Shown here in pieces: positions 1-8,620 of a DNA stretch of 64,000 nt. Positions within the stretch are counted from its first letter, which is position 1; every line of letters begins with the position of its first letter. The DNA lies in the NCBI RefSeq assembly GCF_019263585.2, contig NZ_JADQDF010000001.1:5466501-5530500 (forward strand), written 5' to 3'. The translations under genes were made by a program, and so were the position numbers. Origin of the DNA: Pseudonocardia oceani. GTDB lineage: Bacteria > Actinomycetota > Actinomycetes > Mycobacteriales > Pseudonocardiaceae. The notes under the pieces are model-generated. The model had not been told where the DNA came from, made no database searches, and worked only from the letters and a program-made list of their open reading frames with translations.

Positions 1-1
1 G

Positions 2-1444
2 GCCGCGTTGGCGGCGCTGGCGGGCAACCCGGCGGTCCGCACGCTGTTCGGCGACCCGGTGGCGCTGGACAACCCCGGCGGCTTCGCGGTCTGGCGCACC
101 GGGACCGTGCTCGCGGTCCTGGTCGGGGTGTGGGCCGCGCTCGCGACCACCCGCGTGCTGCGCGGCGAGGAGGACACCGGCCGGCTGGACCTGCTGCTCG
201 GCGGGGTCCTGCCGGTCGCGGCGGTGGTGCGCCTGCACCTGGCGGTCCTGCTGGGGGCGGTCGGTGTCGTCGGGGTCGCCACGGCCGCGGCGCTCGTGCT
301 GGCCGGGGCGGAGCCCACCGGGTCGGTGCTGCACGGGGCCGGAATGGCGGCGGTGGGGGTCGCCGCCATCGGTCTGGCCGGGGTCGCATCGCAGGTGGCG
401 CCGGCACGGGCGGCGGCGAGCGGCCTGGCGGTGGCGGTGCTGCTGGGTGGGCTGCTGGTCCGGATGGTCGGCGACGGGGTGCAGGCGCTGGGGTGGACCC
501 GGTGGCTGTCGCCGTTCGGGCTGGTGGCGCTGGTCGAGCCGTTCCACACCGACCGGGTGCCGCCGCTGCTGGTCCTGGTCGCGGCAGGGCTCGCGGTCGT
601 CGCGGTGGTGCCCTCGCTCGCCGGGCGGCGGGACGTGCGGGCGGGGCTGCTCCCGGCCCGGCCGCCGCGCCGCGCGCGCACGGCGCTGCTCTCCTCTCCC
701 GCGCGGTTCGCCGTGCGCCAGGTGCTCGCCCCGCTGGCCGGGTGGGCGGCCGGGATCGGCGCGTTCTTCCTGCTGATCGGGTCGGTGTCGCGCTCGATGA
801 CCGACTTCCTCGACGCCAACCCGGTGTTCGCCGACCTCGCCGGGCAGGCGGGGTTCGCGGAGCTGGGTTCGGTGCAGGGCTACGCCGCGACCCTGTTCGC
901 CCTGCTCGCCGTGCCGGCCGGCGCGTTCGCCGCGGTCCGCACCGGCGCGCTGGGCTCCGCGGAGACGGGCAGGCGGCTGGACCTGCTGCTGGCCGGGCCG
1001 GTCACCCGCACGCGGCTGCTCGCCGGGCACGTCGCCGTCACGGCGGCCGCGGCGGTGGTGCTCACCGTCGTGGCCGGGGTCGCGCTGTGGGTCGGGGCGG
1101 CGGCGGTCGGCAGCCCGCTGGGGTTCGGCGAGTCCCTCGCCGGCGCGCTCAACACCCTCCCGGTCACCGCGCTGGGCCTGGGCGCGGCCGTCGCGGCGCT
1201 GGGTCTCGCACCGGGCGCGGTGGTGCCGATCGGGCTGCTGCCCGGGGCGGGCGGCTTCCTGCTCACCGTCGTGGCCGACAGTGTCGGCGCGCCGCCGTGG
1301 GTGGTCGGGGTCTCCCCGTTCGCCCACCTGGCCGCGGTCCCGGCGGTGGGTCCGGACCTCGGGGGAGCCGCCGTCATGACGGTCGTGGCGGCTGCGCTGG
1401 TCGTCGCCGGCGCGGTCGGCTACGGGCGCCGGGACGTGCGGTGA
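2..1444 (+). CDS. ABC-2 type transporter permease (5' partial)
   Basis: The reading frame is open to the left edge of the window, so the true start is probably upstream and the protein is cut; at least 480 residues are present. It is a very hydrophobic, Ala/Val/Leu/Gly-rich protein with roughly a dozen membrane spans in two similar halves. Each half carries a cytoplasmic-loop motif of the type R-G-E-E-D-T-G-R-L-D-L-L-L (about residue 50) and S-A-E-T-G-R-R-L-D-L-L-L (about residue 320). This duplicated layout is typical of actinobacterial exporter permeases annotated as polyketide antibiotic or multidrug ABC transporter membrane proteins. Its ATPase partner is not in the window and would be expected just upstream. 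The stop overlaps the GTG start of the next gene (GTGA), so the two are translationally coupled. Substrate unknown. Confidence 0.8.
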   Translation, partial: AALAALAGNPAVRTLFGDPVALDNPGGFAVWRTGTVLAVLVGVWAALATTRVLRGEEDTGRLDLLLGGVLPVAAVVRLHLAVLLGAVGVVGVATAAALVLAGAEPTGSVLHGAGMAAVGVAAIGLAGVASQVAPARAAASGLAVAVLLGGLLVRMVGDGVQALGWTRWLSPFGLVALVEPFHTDRVPPLLVLVAAGLAVVAVVPSLAGRRDVRAGLLPARPPRRARTALLSSPARFAVRQVLAPLAGWAAGIGAFFLLIGSVSRSMTDFLDANPVFADLAGQAGFAELGSVQGYAATLFALLAVPAGAFAAVRTGALGSAETGRRLDLLLAGPVTRTRLLAGHVAVTAAAAVVLTVVAGVALWVGAAAVGSPLGFGESLAGALNTLPVTALGLGAAVAALGLAPGAVVPIGLLPGAGGFLLTVVADSVGAPPWVVGVSPFAHLAAVPAVGPDLGGAAVMTVVAAALVVAGAVGYGRRDVR

Positions 1445-2664
1445 GGATCCTGCTGCTGACCGCGGGCAGCCGCGGTGACGTCGACCCGTTCCTCGCGCTC
1501 GCCGACCGCGCCTCCGCGGCCGGGCACGAGGTCGTGCTGGGGGTGACCCGGGAGTTCGTCGACGCCGCCCGGGCCGTCGCGGCGGACAAGGCGGACGGCG
1601 GACCACCGCGGTTCGAGGTGGCCGCCCTCGACGGCGACTTCGCCGCGCTGGTCGAGGCGCAGGGGGTGTCACCGTGGGCCGCCGCGCGGGCCTTCCGCTC
1701 GACCGTCGCGCCGATGATGGCTGCGATGCTGCGCTCGGCGGTGCGCGTCGCCCTCGACAGCCGGCCCGACGTGATCGTGCACCACCCGAAGGTTCTCAGC
1801 GCCGAGGTCGCCGCCGCGCGGCTGGACCGGCCGCGGGTCCTGGTCGAGATCGTCCCGACGCTGACGCCCACCCGGGAGTTCCCCGCCGCCGGGATCACCA
1901 CGACCGGGCTGGGGCCGCTCAACCCGCTCACCTACCGCCTCGCCGCCGCGGCCGGGTCGGTGTTCGGCGGGGTCCTGCGCGACCTGCGCACCGAGGCCGG
2001 GCTGCCGTCCCGCGGCCCGCTCCCCGGCCCCGCCCGCACGCTGGTGCCGGTCAGCCCGGCGCTGCTGCCCCGCCCCGCCGACTGGCCCGCCGGCACGGTG
2101 GTGACCGGCCAGTGGACGAGGCCCGAGCGGCCGGCCGCCGCCGATCCGGAGCTCGCGGACTTCCTCCACGCCGGGCGCGTGCTCTGCGCCGGGTTCGGGT
2201 CGATGGCCGACGGTGACCCGCAGCGCCGGGCCCGGGCCGTCGTCGACGCCGCCCGCGAGCACGACCTGCGCGTCCTGCTCGTCACCGGGTGGGGAGGCCT
2301 GCAACTCCCGGGAGACCTCGCCGGCGAGGACGTCCTGGTGCGGTCCGCGGTCGCCCACGGGCCCGTCCTCCCGCTCTGCGCGGCCGCGGTGCACCACGGC
2401 GGGGCCGGCACCACGCACGCCGTGGTGCGCGCCGGGCTGCCGTCGGTGGTGGTCCCCTTCCTCGCCGACCAGCCGTTCTGGGCCCGGCTGCTGCACCGGC
2501 GCGGGCTGGCCGCGCCACCGGTCCCGGCCCGGCGCCTCGATCGTCCCCGGTTCGGGGCGGCGCTCGGCGCCCTCCCGGAGGCCGCCACGGTGCGCGCCGT
2601 GGCCGGCCGCATGGCCGACGACGACGGCTGCGGCACGGCGCTCGACGTCGTCGAGCGGATCTGA
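1441..2664 (+). CDS. family 1 (MGT/UGT-like) glycosyltransferase
   Basis: A 407-residue GT-B fold glycosyltransferase that would transfer a sugar from a nucleotide sugar to a small acceptor (lipid, polyketide or xenobiotic). The N-terminus has the family opening I-L-L-L-T-A-G-S-R-G-D-V-D-P; the C-terminal donor domain has H-H-G-G-A-G-T-T-H (about residue 318) followed by P-S-V-V-V-P-F-L-A-D-Q-P-F-W, the usual nucleotide-sugar site of vancomycin-type and sterol-type glycosyltransferases. Length is normal for the family. GTG start chosen because it overlaps the upstream TGA (GTGA) and gives the conserved N-terminus. Coupled to the permease; a decayed relative lies directly downstream. Acceptor cannot be read from sequence. 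Confidence 0.88.
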   Translation: MRILLLTAGSRGDVDPFLALADRASAAGHEVVLGVTREFVDAARAVAADKADGGPPRFEVAALDGDFAALVEAQGVSPWAAARAFRSTVAPMMAAMLRSAVRVALDSRPDVIVHHPKVLSAEVAAARLDRPRVLVEIVPTLTPTREFPAAGITTTGLGPLNPLTYRLAAAAGSVFGGVLRDLRTEAGLPSRGPLPGPARTLVPVSPALLPRPADWPAGTVVTGQWTRPERPAAADPELADFLHAGRVLCAGFGSMADGDPQRRARAVVDAAREHDLRVLLVTGWGGLQLPGDLAGEDVLVRSAVAHGPVLPLCAAAVHHGGAGTTHAVVRAGLPSVVVPFLADQPFWARLLHRRGLAAPPVPARRLDRPRFGAALGALPEAATVRAVAGRMADDDGCGTALDVVERI

Positions 2665-2667
2665 GGT

Positions 2668-3240
2668 CCGGGAAGATCGTCGTGCTCACCCTCGGCACGC
2701 GCGGCGACGTGCAGCCGTTCGTGGCACTGTGTCCGGGGTGTGCGGGCGAAGCTGGCCCTCGCCCGGGCGATGCCGGCGTCGTTCGGCCGCGTGCTGGAGG
2801 ACTGCGCGTCGATCGCGCACGGCCCCGGCAGCGACGCCGACGTCGTCGTGCACAGCGGCCGGGCCATCGGCGCCCCGCACGTGGCCGAACTGCTCGGCGT
2901 GCCCTGCGTGCTCGCGCTGACCGTGCCGCCGTACGTGCCGACCCGGGAGTTCCCCTGGCCCGGTGCGCCGCCGCCGCCCGGGTTCCCGGCTGGGCGAACC
3001 GGGCCGGTCACGTCGGGATGCGCGGGCCGGCGGTGGTGTTCGCCCGTCGTGGACGACTGGCGCGGACGCGACCTCGGGCTACCCGGGCGCCGCGGGCGCC
3101 ACGACCCGCTGGGCCGCCCCGAGGGAGGACCGGTCGCCGTGCTCAACGCGGTGACCCGCCTCCTGGTCTACTCCCGGGGATCGCGCTCGGGTTCACCGGC
3201 AGCAACGATTCCGTCCAGGCGGTGAGCACGTTCGTGCTGC
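2668..3240 (+). pseudogene. decayed second family 1 glycosyltransferase
   Basis: Homology to the same family as the intact upstream gene is spread over different frames. The start reads K-I-V-V-L-T-L-G-T-R-G-D-V-Q-P-F-V-A-L and then loses frame. A second block (about 2740-3000) has A-D-V-V-V-H-S-G-R-A-I-G-A-P-H-V-A and P-T-R-E-F-P-W-P-G. The expected next segment, W-A-N-R-A-G-H-V-G-M-R-G-P-A-V-V-F, is in another frame. G-R-R-G-R-H-D-P-L follows in the earlier frame, and near 3190 F-T-G-S-N-D resembles the start of the donor domain. The donor domain itself is missing. Frameshifts plus deletions indicate a dead gene. Confidence 0.75.
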
Positions 3241-3399
3241 AGGTCGTCGGGTCCGACGACGGGGGGACGCTGGTGCACGAGGCCCTCGACGAGGTCCGCC
3301 ACGGCGTCGACCACCCGGAACTGCAGGCCGGGGTCGCTGCTGACGGCTCCTCAGGTCAGCGCGGGCTCGACGGCACGGAGGTCCGGAGGAGCGCGCTGC

Positions 3400-3640
3400 A
3401 GCCAGGTCGGCGGCGGGGCTCTGTACCGGGACGAGATCATCCACGCCGAGCTGCGCCGGCCGGAGGGCGGAGCGGTGGTGTTCGGATCCGCCGGGCAGGG
3501 GTGGAGGTCGTGGAGCCGCCGCACGAGACGCGGTTCGGTTCGGGTGTCGTCACGAGGGCCTGCTCGCTGCGCGATGTCGAGGGCGATGTCCGGAGGTTCG
3601 CCACCTACCGTGGTGCTCCCTGGCTCAGCCGGTGCGTCGT
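3400..3640 (+). pseudogene. decayed VOC (glyoxalase-like) gene
   Basis: Two blocks of a VOC-family protein are in different frames. Near 3414-3490 the frame reads A-L-Y-R-D-E-I-I-H-A-E-L-R-R-P-E-G-G-A-V-V-F-G-S-A-G-Q-G. From about 3498 a different frame reads V-E-V-V-E-P-P-H-E-T, F-G-S-G-V-V-T-R-A-C-S-L-R-D and then A-T-Y-R-G-A-P-W, the normal ending of these proteins. About 25 residues that should sit between the blocks are absent, so an internal deletion shifted the frame. It ends against the convergent MerR gene, a common partner of VOC genes, so the regulator may have lost its target. The stretch 3240-3400 holds nothing I can assign. Confidence 0.65.
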
Positions 3641-4014
3641 CGGGCGTCGGCCTCGATGCCGCGGATGTCACGGCTGAGGCGCTCGAGGCCCTTGACCTGG
3701 GAGCGGAGGGCCTCGGCACGGCTCTCGGCCAGTGCCCGGTAGGTCGCCAGCCGGGCGGCGAGGGCGGTGACCTCGGCGGGATCGGTGGTGGCGGCGGCGG
3801 AGTCCAGCGTCTCGAGCAGTTCCTTGATCTGGTCGAGCGAGAGGTCGAGCGGGCGCAGCGCCTTGACGAACTCCAGTCGGGCGACGTCGGCCTCGGTGTA
3901 GAAGCGGAACCCGCCCGGAGAGCGGTCCGAGGGCAGGACCAGCCCGATCTCGTCCCAGTGCCGGATCGTGCGCAGTGACAGGCCGACCCGATCGGACACC
4001 TCACCGATCCGCAT
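3625..4014 (-). CDS. MerR family transcriptional regulator
   Basis: A 129-residue DNA-binding regulator. The N-terminal winged HTH is clear: M-R-I-G-E-V-S-D-R-V-G-L-S-L-R-T-I-R-H-W at residues 1-20, then E-I-G-L-V-L-P-S and G-G-F-R-F-Y (about 37-42). The second half is a coiled coil for dimerisation (about 70-120), with no separate effector domain and no Cys cluster suited to metal sensing. It lies 85 bp downstream of the SulP transporter on the same strand and faces the decayed VOC gene. Ligand unknown. Confidence 0.88.
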   Translation of the reverse strand: MRIGEVSDRVGLSLRTIRHWDEIGLVLPSDRSPGGFRFYTEADVARLEFVKALRPLDLSLDQIKELLETLDSAAATTDPAEVTALAARLATYRALAESRAEALRSQVKGLERLSRDIRGIEADARRRTG

Positions 4015-4099
4015 CAGGAACGTGGTCCGTTCCGAACTCCCGCTGCCACCGTCCGGACCCTACCCGAGGGGGAGGGGGCAACCCGGGACGATCATCCGG

Positions 4100-5602
4100 T
4101 CAGTGGGCGCCGCTCAGCCGTCCCGCCATCCGGTCGTGCCGCGCCCGGCTGCCGTCGTTCATCCCCACGACCGTCAGTGTCGTGCCGCGTGCTGCGTACT
4201 TCGTCCGGATAGCGTCGAGCGCGGCCACGGTGGACGCGTCCCACACGTGCGCAGCGGACAGGTCGATGACGACCTCGTCGGGGTCGGACCCGTAGTCGAA
4301 CTGGTAGACGAGGTCGTTGCTGGAGGCGAAGAACAGCTGGCCGCTGACCCGGTACAGCTTGGTGCCGCCGTCGGGATCGACGACCGAGGTCACCTCCACG
4401 ACGTGGGCGACCCGTCGGGCGAACAGCACCATCGCGACGAGCACCCCGACCGCCACGCCGTAGGCGAGGTTGTGGGTGGCGACGGTGACCGCGACGGTCG
4501 AGACCATCACCGCGGTCTCGGACAACGGCATCATCCTCAGTGTCGCGGGCCGGATGCTGTGCCAGTCGAACGTGCCGACCGCGACCATGATCATGACCCC
4601 GACCAGTGCGGCCATGGGGATCACCGCGACGACCTCGCCCAGAGCGACGACCAGGACGAGCAGGAACACCCCGGCGAGGAAGGTGGAGACCCGGGTGCGG
4701 GCGCCGCCGTCCTTCACGTTGATCATGGTCTGGCCGATCATGGCGCAGCCACCCATGCCGCCGAAGAAGCCGGTGACGATGTTGGCCACCCCCTGCCCCC
4801 AGGACTCCCGGGTCTTGTCGGAGCGGGTGTCGGTGATGTCGTCCACGAGCTTCGCGGTCATCAGCGACTCGATCAGCCCGACCAGTGCGATGGTCAGGGC
4901 GTAGGGCGCGATGAGCTGCAGCGTGGCCAGGTCGAGCGGTACGTCCGGCAGGCCGAGTACGGGCAGGCTGTCGGGCAGCGCACCCTGGTCGCCGACGGTC
5001 GGGACCACCACGCCGGCGACCACGGTGAACCCGGTGAGCAGTGCGATCGCCACGAGCGGACCGGGTACGGCCCGGGTGAGCCGGGGCAGCCCGACCAGCA
5101 CCACGAGGCCGACCGCGAGCAGCGCGTACACCGTCCAGGGCACGTCCACGAGGTAGGGCAGCTGGGAGGTGAAGATCAGGATCGCCAGGGCGTTGACGAA
5201 GCCGACCATCACGCTGCGGGGCAGGAACCGCATCAGCCGCGCCACTCCCGCCACGCCGAGCAGGACCTGGAACACGCCCCCCAGCAGGACCGCGGCGATC
5301 AGGTGATCGACGCCGTGCTCCCGGGCCAGGGGGGCGACGACGAGCGCGATGGCGCCGGTGGCCGCGGAGATCATCGCCGGGCGGCCACCGACGAAGGCGA
5401 TCGTGACGGCCATGGTGAACGACGCGAACAGGCCGACCCGCGGGTCGACGCCCGCGATGATCGAGAACGCGATGGCCTCGGGGATCAGGGCGAGGGCGAC
5501 GACGAGGCCCGACACGGCTTCCACGCGCAGGACGGACAGGTGCAGCCAGGGTGGCCGCGAGAGAGTCGTTCGGCCAGGTAGGGCAGGGAGCACTGTGGTC
5601 AC
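4100..5602 (-). CDS. SulP family inorganic anion transporter with STAS domain
   Basis: A 500-residue membrane protein. Residues about 25-390 form the SulP transporter core with 10 or more hydrophobic helices, including A-L-A-L-I-P-E-A-I-A-F (about 38), the family motif preceding the first anion-site helix, and G-G-M-G-G-C-A-M-I-G-Q-T (about 283). Residues about 400-490 are a cytoplasmic STAS domain with D-L-S-A-A-H-V-W-D-A-S. Relatives move sulfate, bicarbonate or dicarboxylates; nothing here decides which, since no sulfate-assimilation or carbonic anhydrase gene is adjacent. The ATG start gives a short polar N-terminus of normal length. The 358-bp divergent region upstream carries a strong palindrome. 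Confidence 0.92.
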   Translation of the reverse strand: MTTVLPALPGRTTLSRPPWLHLSVLRVEAVSGLVVALALIPEAIAFSIIAGVDPRVGLFASFTMAVTIAFVGGRPAMISAATGAIALVVAPLAREHGVDHLIAAVLLGGVFQVLLGVAGVARLMRFLPRSVMVGFVNALAILIFTSQLPYLVDVPWTVYALLAVGLVVLVGLPRLTRAVPGPLVAIALLTGFTVVAGVVVPTVGDQGALPDSLPVLGLPDVPLDLATLQLIAPYALTIALVGLIESLMTAKLVDDITDTRSDKTRESWGQGVANIVTGFFGGMGGCAMIGQTMINVKDGGARTRVSTFLAGVFLLVLVVALGEVVAVIPMAALVGVMIMVAVGTFDWHSIRPATLRMMPLSETAVMVSTVAVTVATHNLAYGVAVGVLVAMVLFARRVAHVVEVTSVVDPDGGTKLYRVSGQLFFASSNDLVYQFDYGSDPDEVVIDLSAAHVWDASTVAALDAIRTKYAARGTTLTVVGMNDGSRARHDRMAGRLSGAH

Positions 5603-5960
5603 TTTCCGCGTCGGGGAGCGCGAGCCACACTCGTCGGGGCTCTAGCGCGAGTCGCACTCTACCTTCACATCAGGTGAGATTTCTCGGTGTCCCTGCTCAC
5701 GCAGGTCTGCCGGCGTCGGGAGCCCGTGACCCACCACTAGGCCTGCTGATCAGCCTGTTCTCGTGCGTCACGCGCGTCGGCGTCCGGCGACTCACGACGT
5801 GTCCTACTTCTGGGTAACCTACCGTCGTGTCACATGCTCGCAGGGACCCCGCGACTGCCGGTTCGGCAGCATCAGCCTACTCTCACGTGAGAGTAGAGAT
5901 GGTTGCTGCAACGGCGCGGCACGAGACGCCCGTGCGCGAGTCCGGGCCTGAGGGGACGAC
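5603..5960. other. divergent intergenic region, SulP / acyltransferase
   Basis: No coding signal was seen in either direction. It is less GC-rich than its surroundings and holds promoters for the leftward SulP gene and the rightward acyltransferase gene. Two dyads are visible: a perfect 20-bp palindrome at 5877-5896, and near the SulP start (5659-5680) a weaker pair, CTACCTTCAC and GGTGAGAT, that resembles its half-sites. Confidence 0.6.
5877..5896. promoter_or_regulatory. 20-bp perfect palindrome, candidate operator
   Basis: CTACTCTCACGTGAGAGTAG is identical to its own reverse complement. It lies 64 bp before the GTG start of the acyltransferase, in the divergent region with SulP. There is no loop and no following T-run, so a homodimeric repressor site is more likely than a terminator. 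The regulator is unknown. Confidence 0.6.
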
Positions 5961-7151
5961 GTGACCTACCGCGAACCTCCGACCGCGCCGACGGTGGCCC
6001 TGGGCCCGATCGTGCCGGGCGAGGCGGTGACCGAGCCGGCACCGCCTGGGCGCGGCCGTTTCGGCCCGACCCTCGATCGTGCGTTCGACCCGCGGTCGAA
6101 CAGTGTGAACGCGCTGCGGCTGGTCCTGGCGGGTCTGGTGCTGTTCTCGCACACGCTGAAGCTGCACGGCGGCTCCGATCCGCTCGGGCGCCTCACCGGC
6201 GGCGACGTGGACATCGGCACGATGGCCGTCGACGGCTTCTTCGCCCTCTCCGGCTTCCTGATCGTCGGCAGCTACCTCAACTCGCCGTCGACCGGGCGGT
6301 ACCTGTGGCGGCGCTGCCTGCGCATCCTGCCGGGGTTCTGGGTCTGCCTGCTGGTCACGGTGTTCGTCGTGCTGCCCATCGCCCAGCTGCTGACGTTGGG
6401 CACCCTCGAGGGATTCCCGCTCACCGGTGAGGCGTCCGCGCTGTCCTACCTGGTCGACAACAGTGCGCTGTTCATCCGCCAGTTCGAGGTGGACGGGCTG
6501 CTGGGCGGGGAACCGGTGAACGGCTCCCTCTACACGCTGTTCTACGAGTTCCTCTGCTACCTCGGCGTCGCGGCCCTGGGTGCCGTGGGGCTGCTGCGCC
6601 GCCGGACCTGGCCGCTGCTCGTGGTGGCGGGCCTGGTCTGGCTGTTCGTGGTCGGGCAGCTCGTCACCGGCGCAGGCATCTACGAGGCCAGCGACACGCT
6701 GAGCATCGCGGTGCGCTTCGGGGCGATGTTCCTGGCCGGAGCGGTCGTGCACCGACTCGCGCACCACATCCCGGTGGGCTGGGCCGGCGGCGCGGTCGCC
6801 TCGGCGCTGCTGGTCTCGGCGGTCGTGCTCGCGGTCCAGGCCGGCGGGGATCCGCAGAGCACCCTGGTCTACGTCGTCGTGGCGCCGCTCGCGGTGGCCT
6901 ACCTCGTCCTGCTGCTCGGTGCGCGTCCCGAGCTGCGCCGGATCGGGGCCCGCCGTGACCTGTCCTACGGCCTCTACGTCTACGCGTGGCCGGTCCAGAT
7001 CCTGCTGATCGTCGCCGGTGCGTCACTGTGGCCGGTGGCCCTGTTCGGGGTGGGGTCGCTGGTGATCGCCCTCGGCATGGCCTGGGCCAGCTGGACCTGG
7101 GTCGAGGCACCTGCGCTGCGGCTCAAGTCGTGGTCACCGCGCCGGACGTGA
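5961..7151 (+). CDS. acyltransferase 3 family membrane protein (OafA/YrhL-like)
   Basis: A 396-residue integral membrane O-acyltransferase, the type that acetylates or succinylates surface polysaccharides, peptidoglycan or glycolipids. The core starts about residue 48 with S-V-N-A-L-R-L-V-L-A, followed by a catalytic-type His in F-S-H-T-L-K (about 63) and F-F-A-L-S-G-F-L-I-V (about 93), all standard for the family. Ten hydrophobic segments follow. The N-terminal 45 residues are polar and cytoplasmic. GTG start with GAGGGGA 6 bases upstream. The downstream flippase begins 13 bp after the stop, so the pair probably decorates and exports the same glycan. Confidence 0.88.
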   Translation: MTYREPPTAPTVALGPIVPGEAVTEPAPPGRGRFGPTLDRAFDPRSNSVNALRLVLAGLVLFSHTLKLHGGSDPLGRLTGGDVDIGTMAVDGFFALSGFLIVGSYLNSPSTGRYLWRRCLRILPGFWVCLLVTVFVVLPIAQLLTLGTLEGFPLTGEASALSYLVDNSALFIRQFEVDGLLGGEPVNGSLYTLFYEFLCYLGVAALGAVGLLRRRTWPLLVVAGLVWLFVVGQLVTGAGIYEASDTLSIAVRFGAMFLAGAVVHRLAHHIPVGWAGGAVASALLVSAVVLAVQAGGDPQSTLVYVVVAPLAVAYLVLLLGARPELRRIGARRDLSYGLYVYAWPVQILLIVAGASLWPVALFGVGSLVIALGMAWASWTWVEAPALRLKSWSPRRT

Positions 7152-7164
7152 ACGGCGGCGAGCG

Positions 7165-8460
7165 GTGAGGATTCCCGCGGTCGCCCGCCGAGCCGGCTGG
7201 AACCTGGCCGACCAGATGGTGTCGAGCCTGACCAACGCGGTCCTGTCGTTCATGGTCGCCAACGCCGTCGACGCCGAGTCCTTCGGCGGCTTCGCCGTGG
7301 CGTTCACGGTCTTCGCGCTGGTGATCGGGGCGGCCCGGGCGCTGGCGACCTCACCGCTGACCATCCGGTTCTCCGACTCCGATCCCGGCGAGCAGCACCG
7401 GGTCGCGGCCTCCGCCAGCGGGATGTCCCTCACCCTGGGGTTCGCCGTCGGCGTGGGCTGTGTCGCGGTCGGTCTGGTGGTGGGCGGTCCAGCACGCGAG
7501 GCACTCGTCGCGATGGGCATGATCCTGCCGGCGGTGGTGGTGCAGGACTCCTACCGCTTCGTGTTCTTCTCCCGGCAGACGCCGGTGAAGGCTGCGGCCA
7601 ACGACGCGTTCTGGGCCGTGCTCCAGCTCGGTGCCGTCGGCGCCATGCTGCATCTCGGGGTGTCGTCGGTCGCGCCCCTGGTGTTCGCCTGGGGACTGTC
7701 GGGCGCCGCGGCGGTCCTGCTCGCCGTCCGCCAGTCGGCGACGGTCCCCTCCCCTCGCCGCACCCTGGCCTGGTTCCGCGAGCAGAGCGATCTCACGCGC
7801 TACCTCCTGGCGACCTGGGCCACCCAGCACGGAGCGGCCCAGGGCGCGATGCTCGTCATCGCCGCCATCGGCACGGTGGTGGCCAACGGGGCGCTGCGCG
7901 GGGCGCAGATCCTGCTCGGCCCCACCTCGATCGTCTCCTCGGCGGCGTTGACCTTCGCCATCCCGGAGTTCTCCCGCCGGCGGGGCCGGCTCTCCCGGCG
8001 GCAGTGGCTGCTCTCGGCGGCCGGGGTGTCCGCCGCGGTCTCCTTCCTGGGGCTGTGCTGGGGCTCGATCTTCCTGCTCATGCCCGACGCGGTCGGTGAG
8101 TACCTGCTGAACGCGACCTGGCCGGCCACCCGCGATCTCCTGGTCCCCGCGGTGATCACACAGGTCCTGAGCTGCGCCATGATCGGTCCGGTGGTCGTGC
8201 TCTATGCGATCGACCGCGCCCAGTCCACCCTCACCATGGAGATCGCACTGGGAGCGGCGACGTTCTCCGGCGGGGTCGGCGGGGTGGTCCTCGGCGGGGG
8301 ACCCGGCGCGCAGTGGGGCTTCGCGATCGCCCACGCCGCGATCCTCCCGTTCTGGTACCTGCGGCTCTGGCGCGAGCTGCACCGGCAGGAACAACCGCCC
8401 GCCGGCGCAGGACCACGGAGTGACGCCGGGCAGCACGAGGGGTTCCCGCGTCATCCGTGA
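7165..8460 (+). CDS. polysaccharide flippase-like membrane protein (MOP superfamily)
   Basis: A 431-residue protein with about 12 hydrophobic segments, arranged like Wzx/MATE-type flippases that turn lipid-linked glycans across the membrane. The N-terminus N-L-A-D-Q-M-V-S-S-L-T-N-A (about residue 12) is typical of the first helix, which lines the cavity. The C-terminal 30 residues are polar and low-complexity. GTG start preceded by a GGCGGCGAG purine stretch, 13 bp after the acyltransferase stop, hence one operon. No glycosyltransferases adjoin it, so the exported glycan is unknown. Confidence 0.75.
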   Translation: MRIPAVARRAGWNLADQMVSSLTNAVLSFMVANAVDAESFGGFAVAFTVFALVIGAARALATSPLTIRFSDSDPGEQHRVAASASGMSLTLGFAVGVGCVAVGLVVGGPAREALVAMGMILPAVVVQDSYRFVFFSRQTPVKAAANDAFWAVLQLGAVGAMLHLGVSSVAPLVFAWGLSGAAAVLLAVRQSATVPSPRRTLAWFREQSDLTRYLLATWATQHGAAQGAMLVIAAIGTVVANGALRGAQILLGPTSIVSSAALTFAIPEFSRRRGRLSRRQWLLSAAGVSAAVSFLGLCWGSIFLLMPDAVGEYLLNATWPATRDLLVPAVITQVLSCAMIGPVVVLYAIDRAQSTLTMEIALGAATFSGGVGGVVLGGGPGAQWGFAIAHAAILPFWYLRLWRELHRQEQPPAGAGPRSDAGQHEGFPRHP

Positions 8461-8620
8461 ACGTCCGAGGAGGACCCGCTGCCCATGCACGATGCCGACG
8501 TCCAGGACCCGCCGCCGCGGACCGGTGCGCGACACGACGCCCGGATCGTCACCGTTGGCGCGGTCGCCTACGGCGGGCTCCGCGAAGGACGTTGACGCAG
8601 GGCCTGGTCGGAGTACGGTC

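Noticed and set aside
3193-3444. An 83-codon minus-strand frame in the decay zone
   Set aside because: No family resemblance and no ribosome site; the plus-strand VOC remnant explains part of the interval.
3968-5581. A 537-codon plus-strand frame opposite the SulP transporter
   Set aside because: Composition is Asp/Gly/His/Arg-rich with no hydrophobic core or motif; it mirrors the transporter gene.
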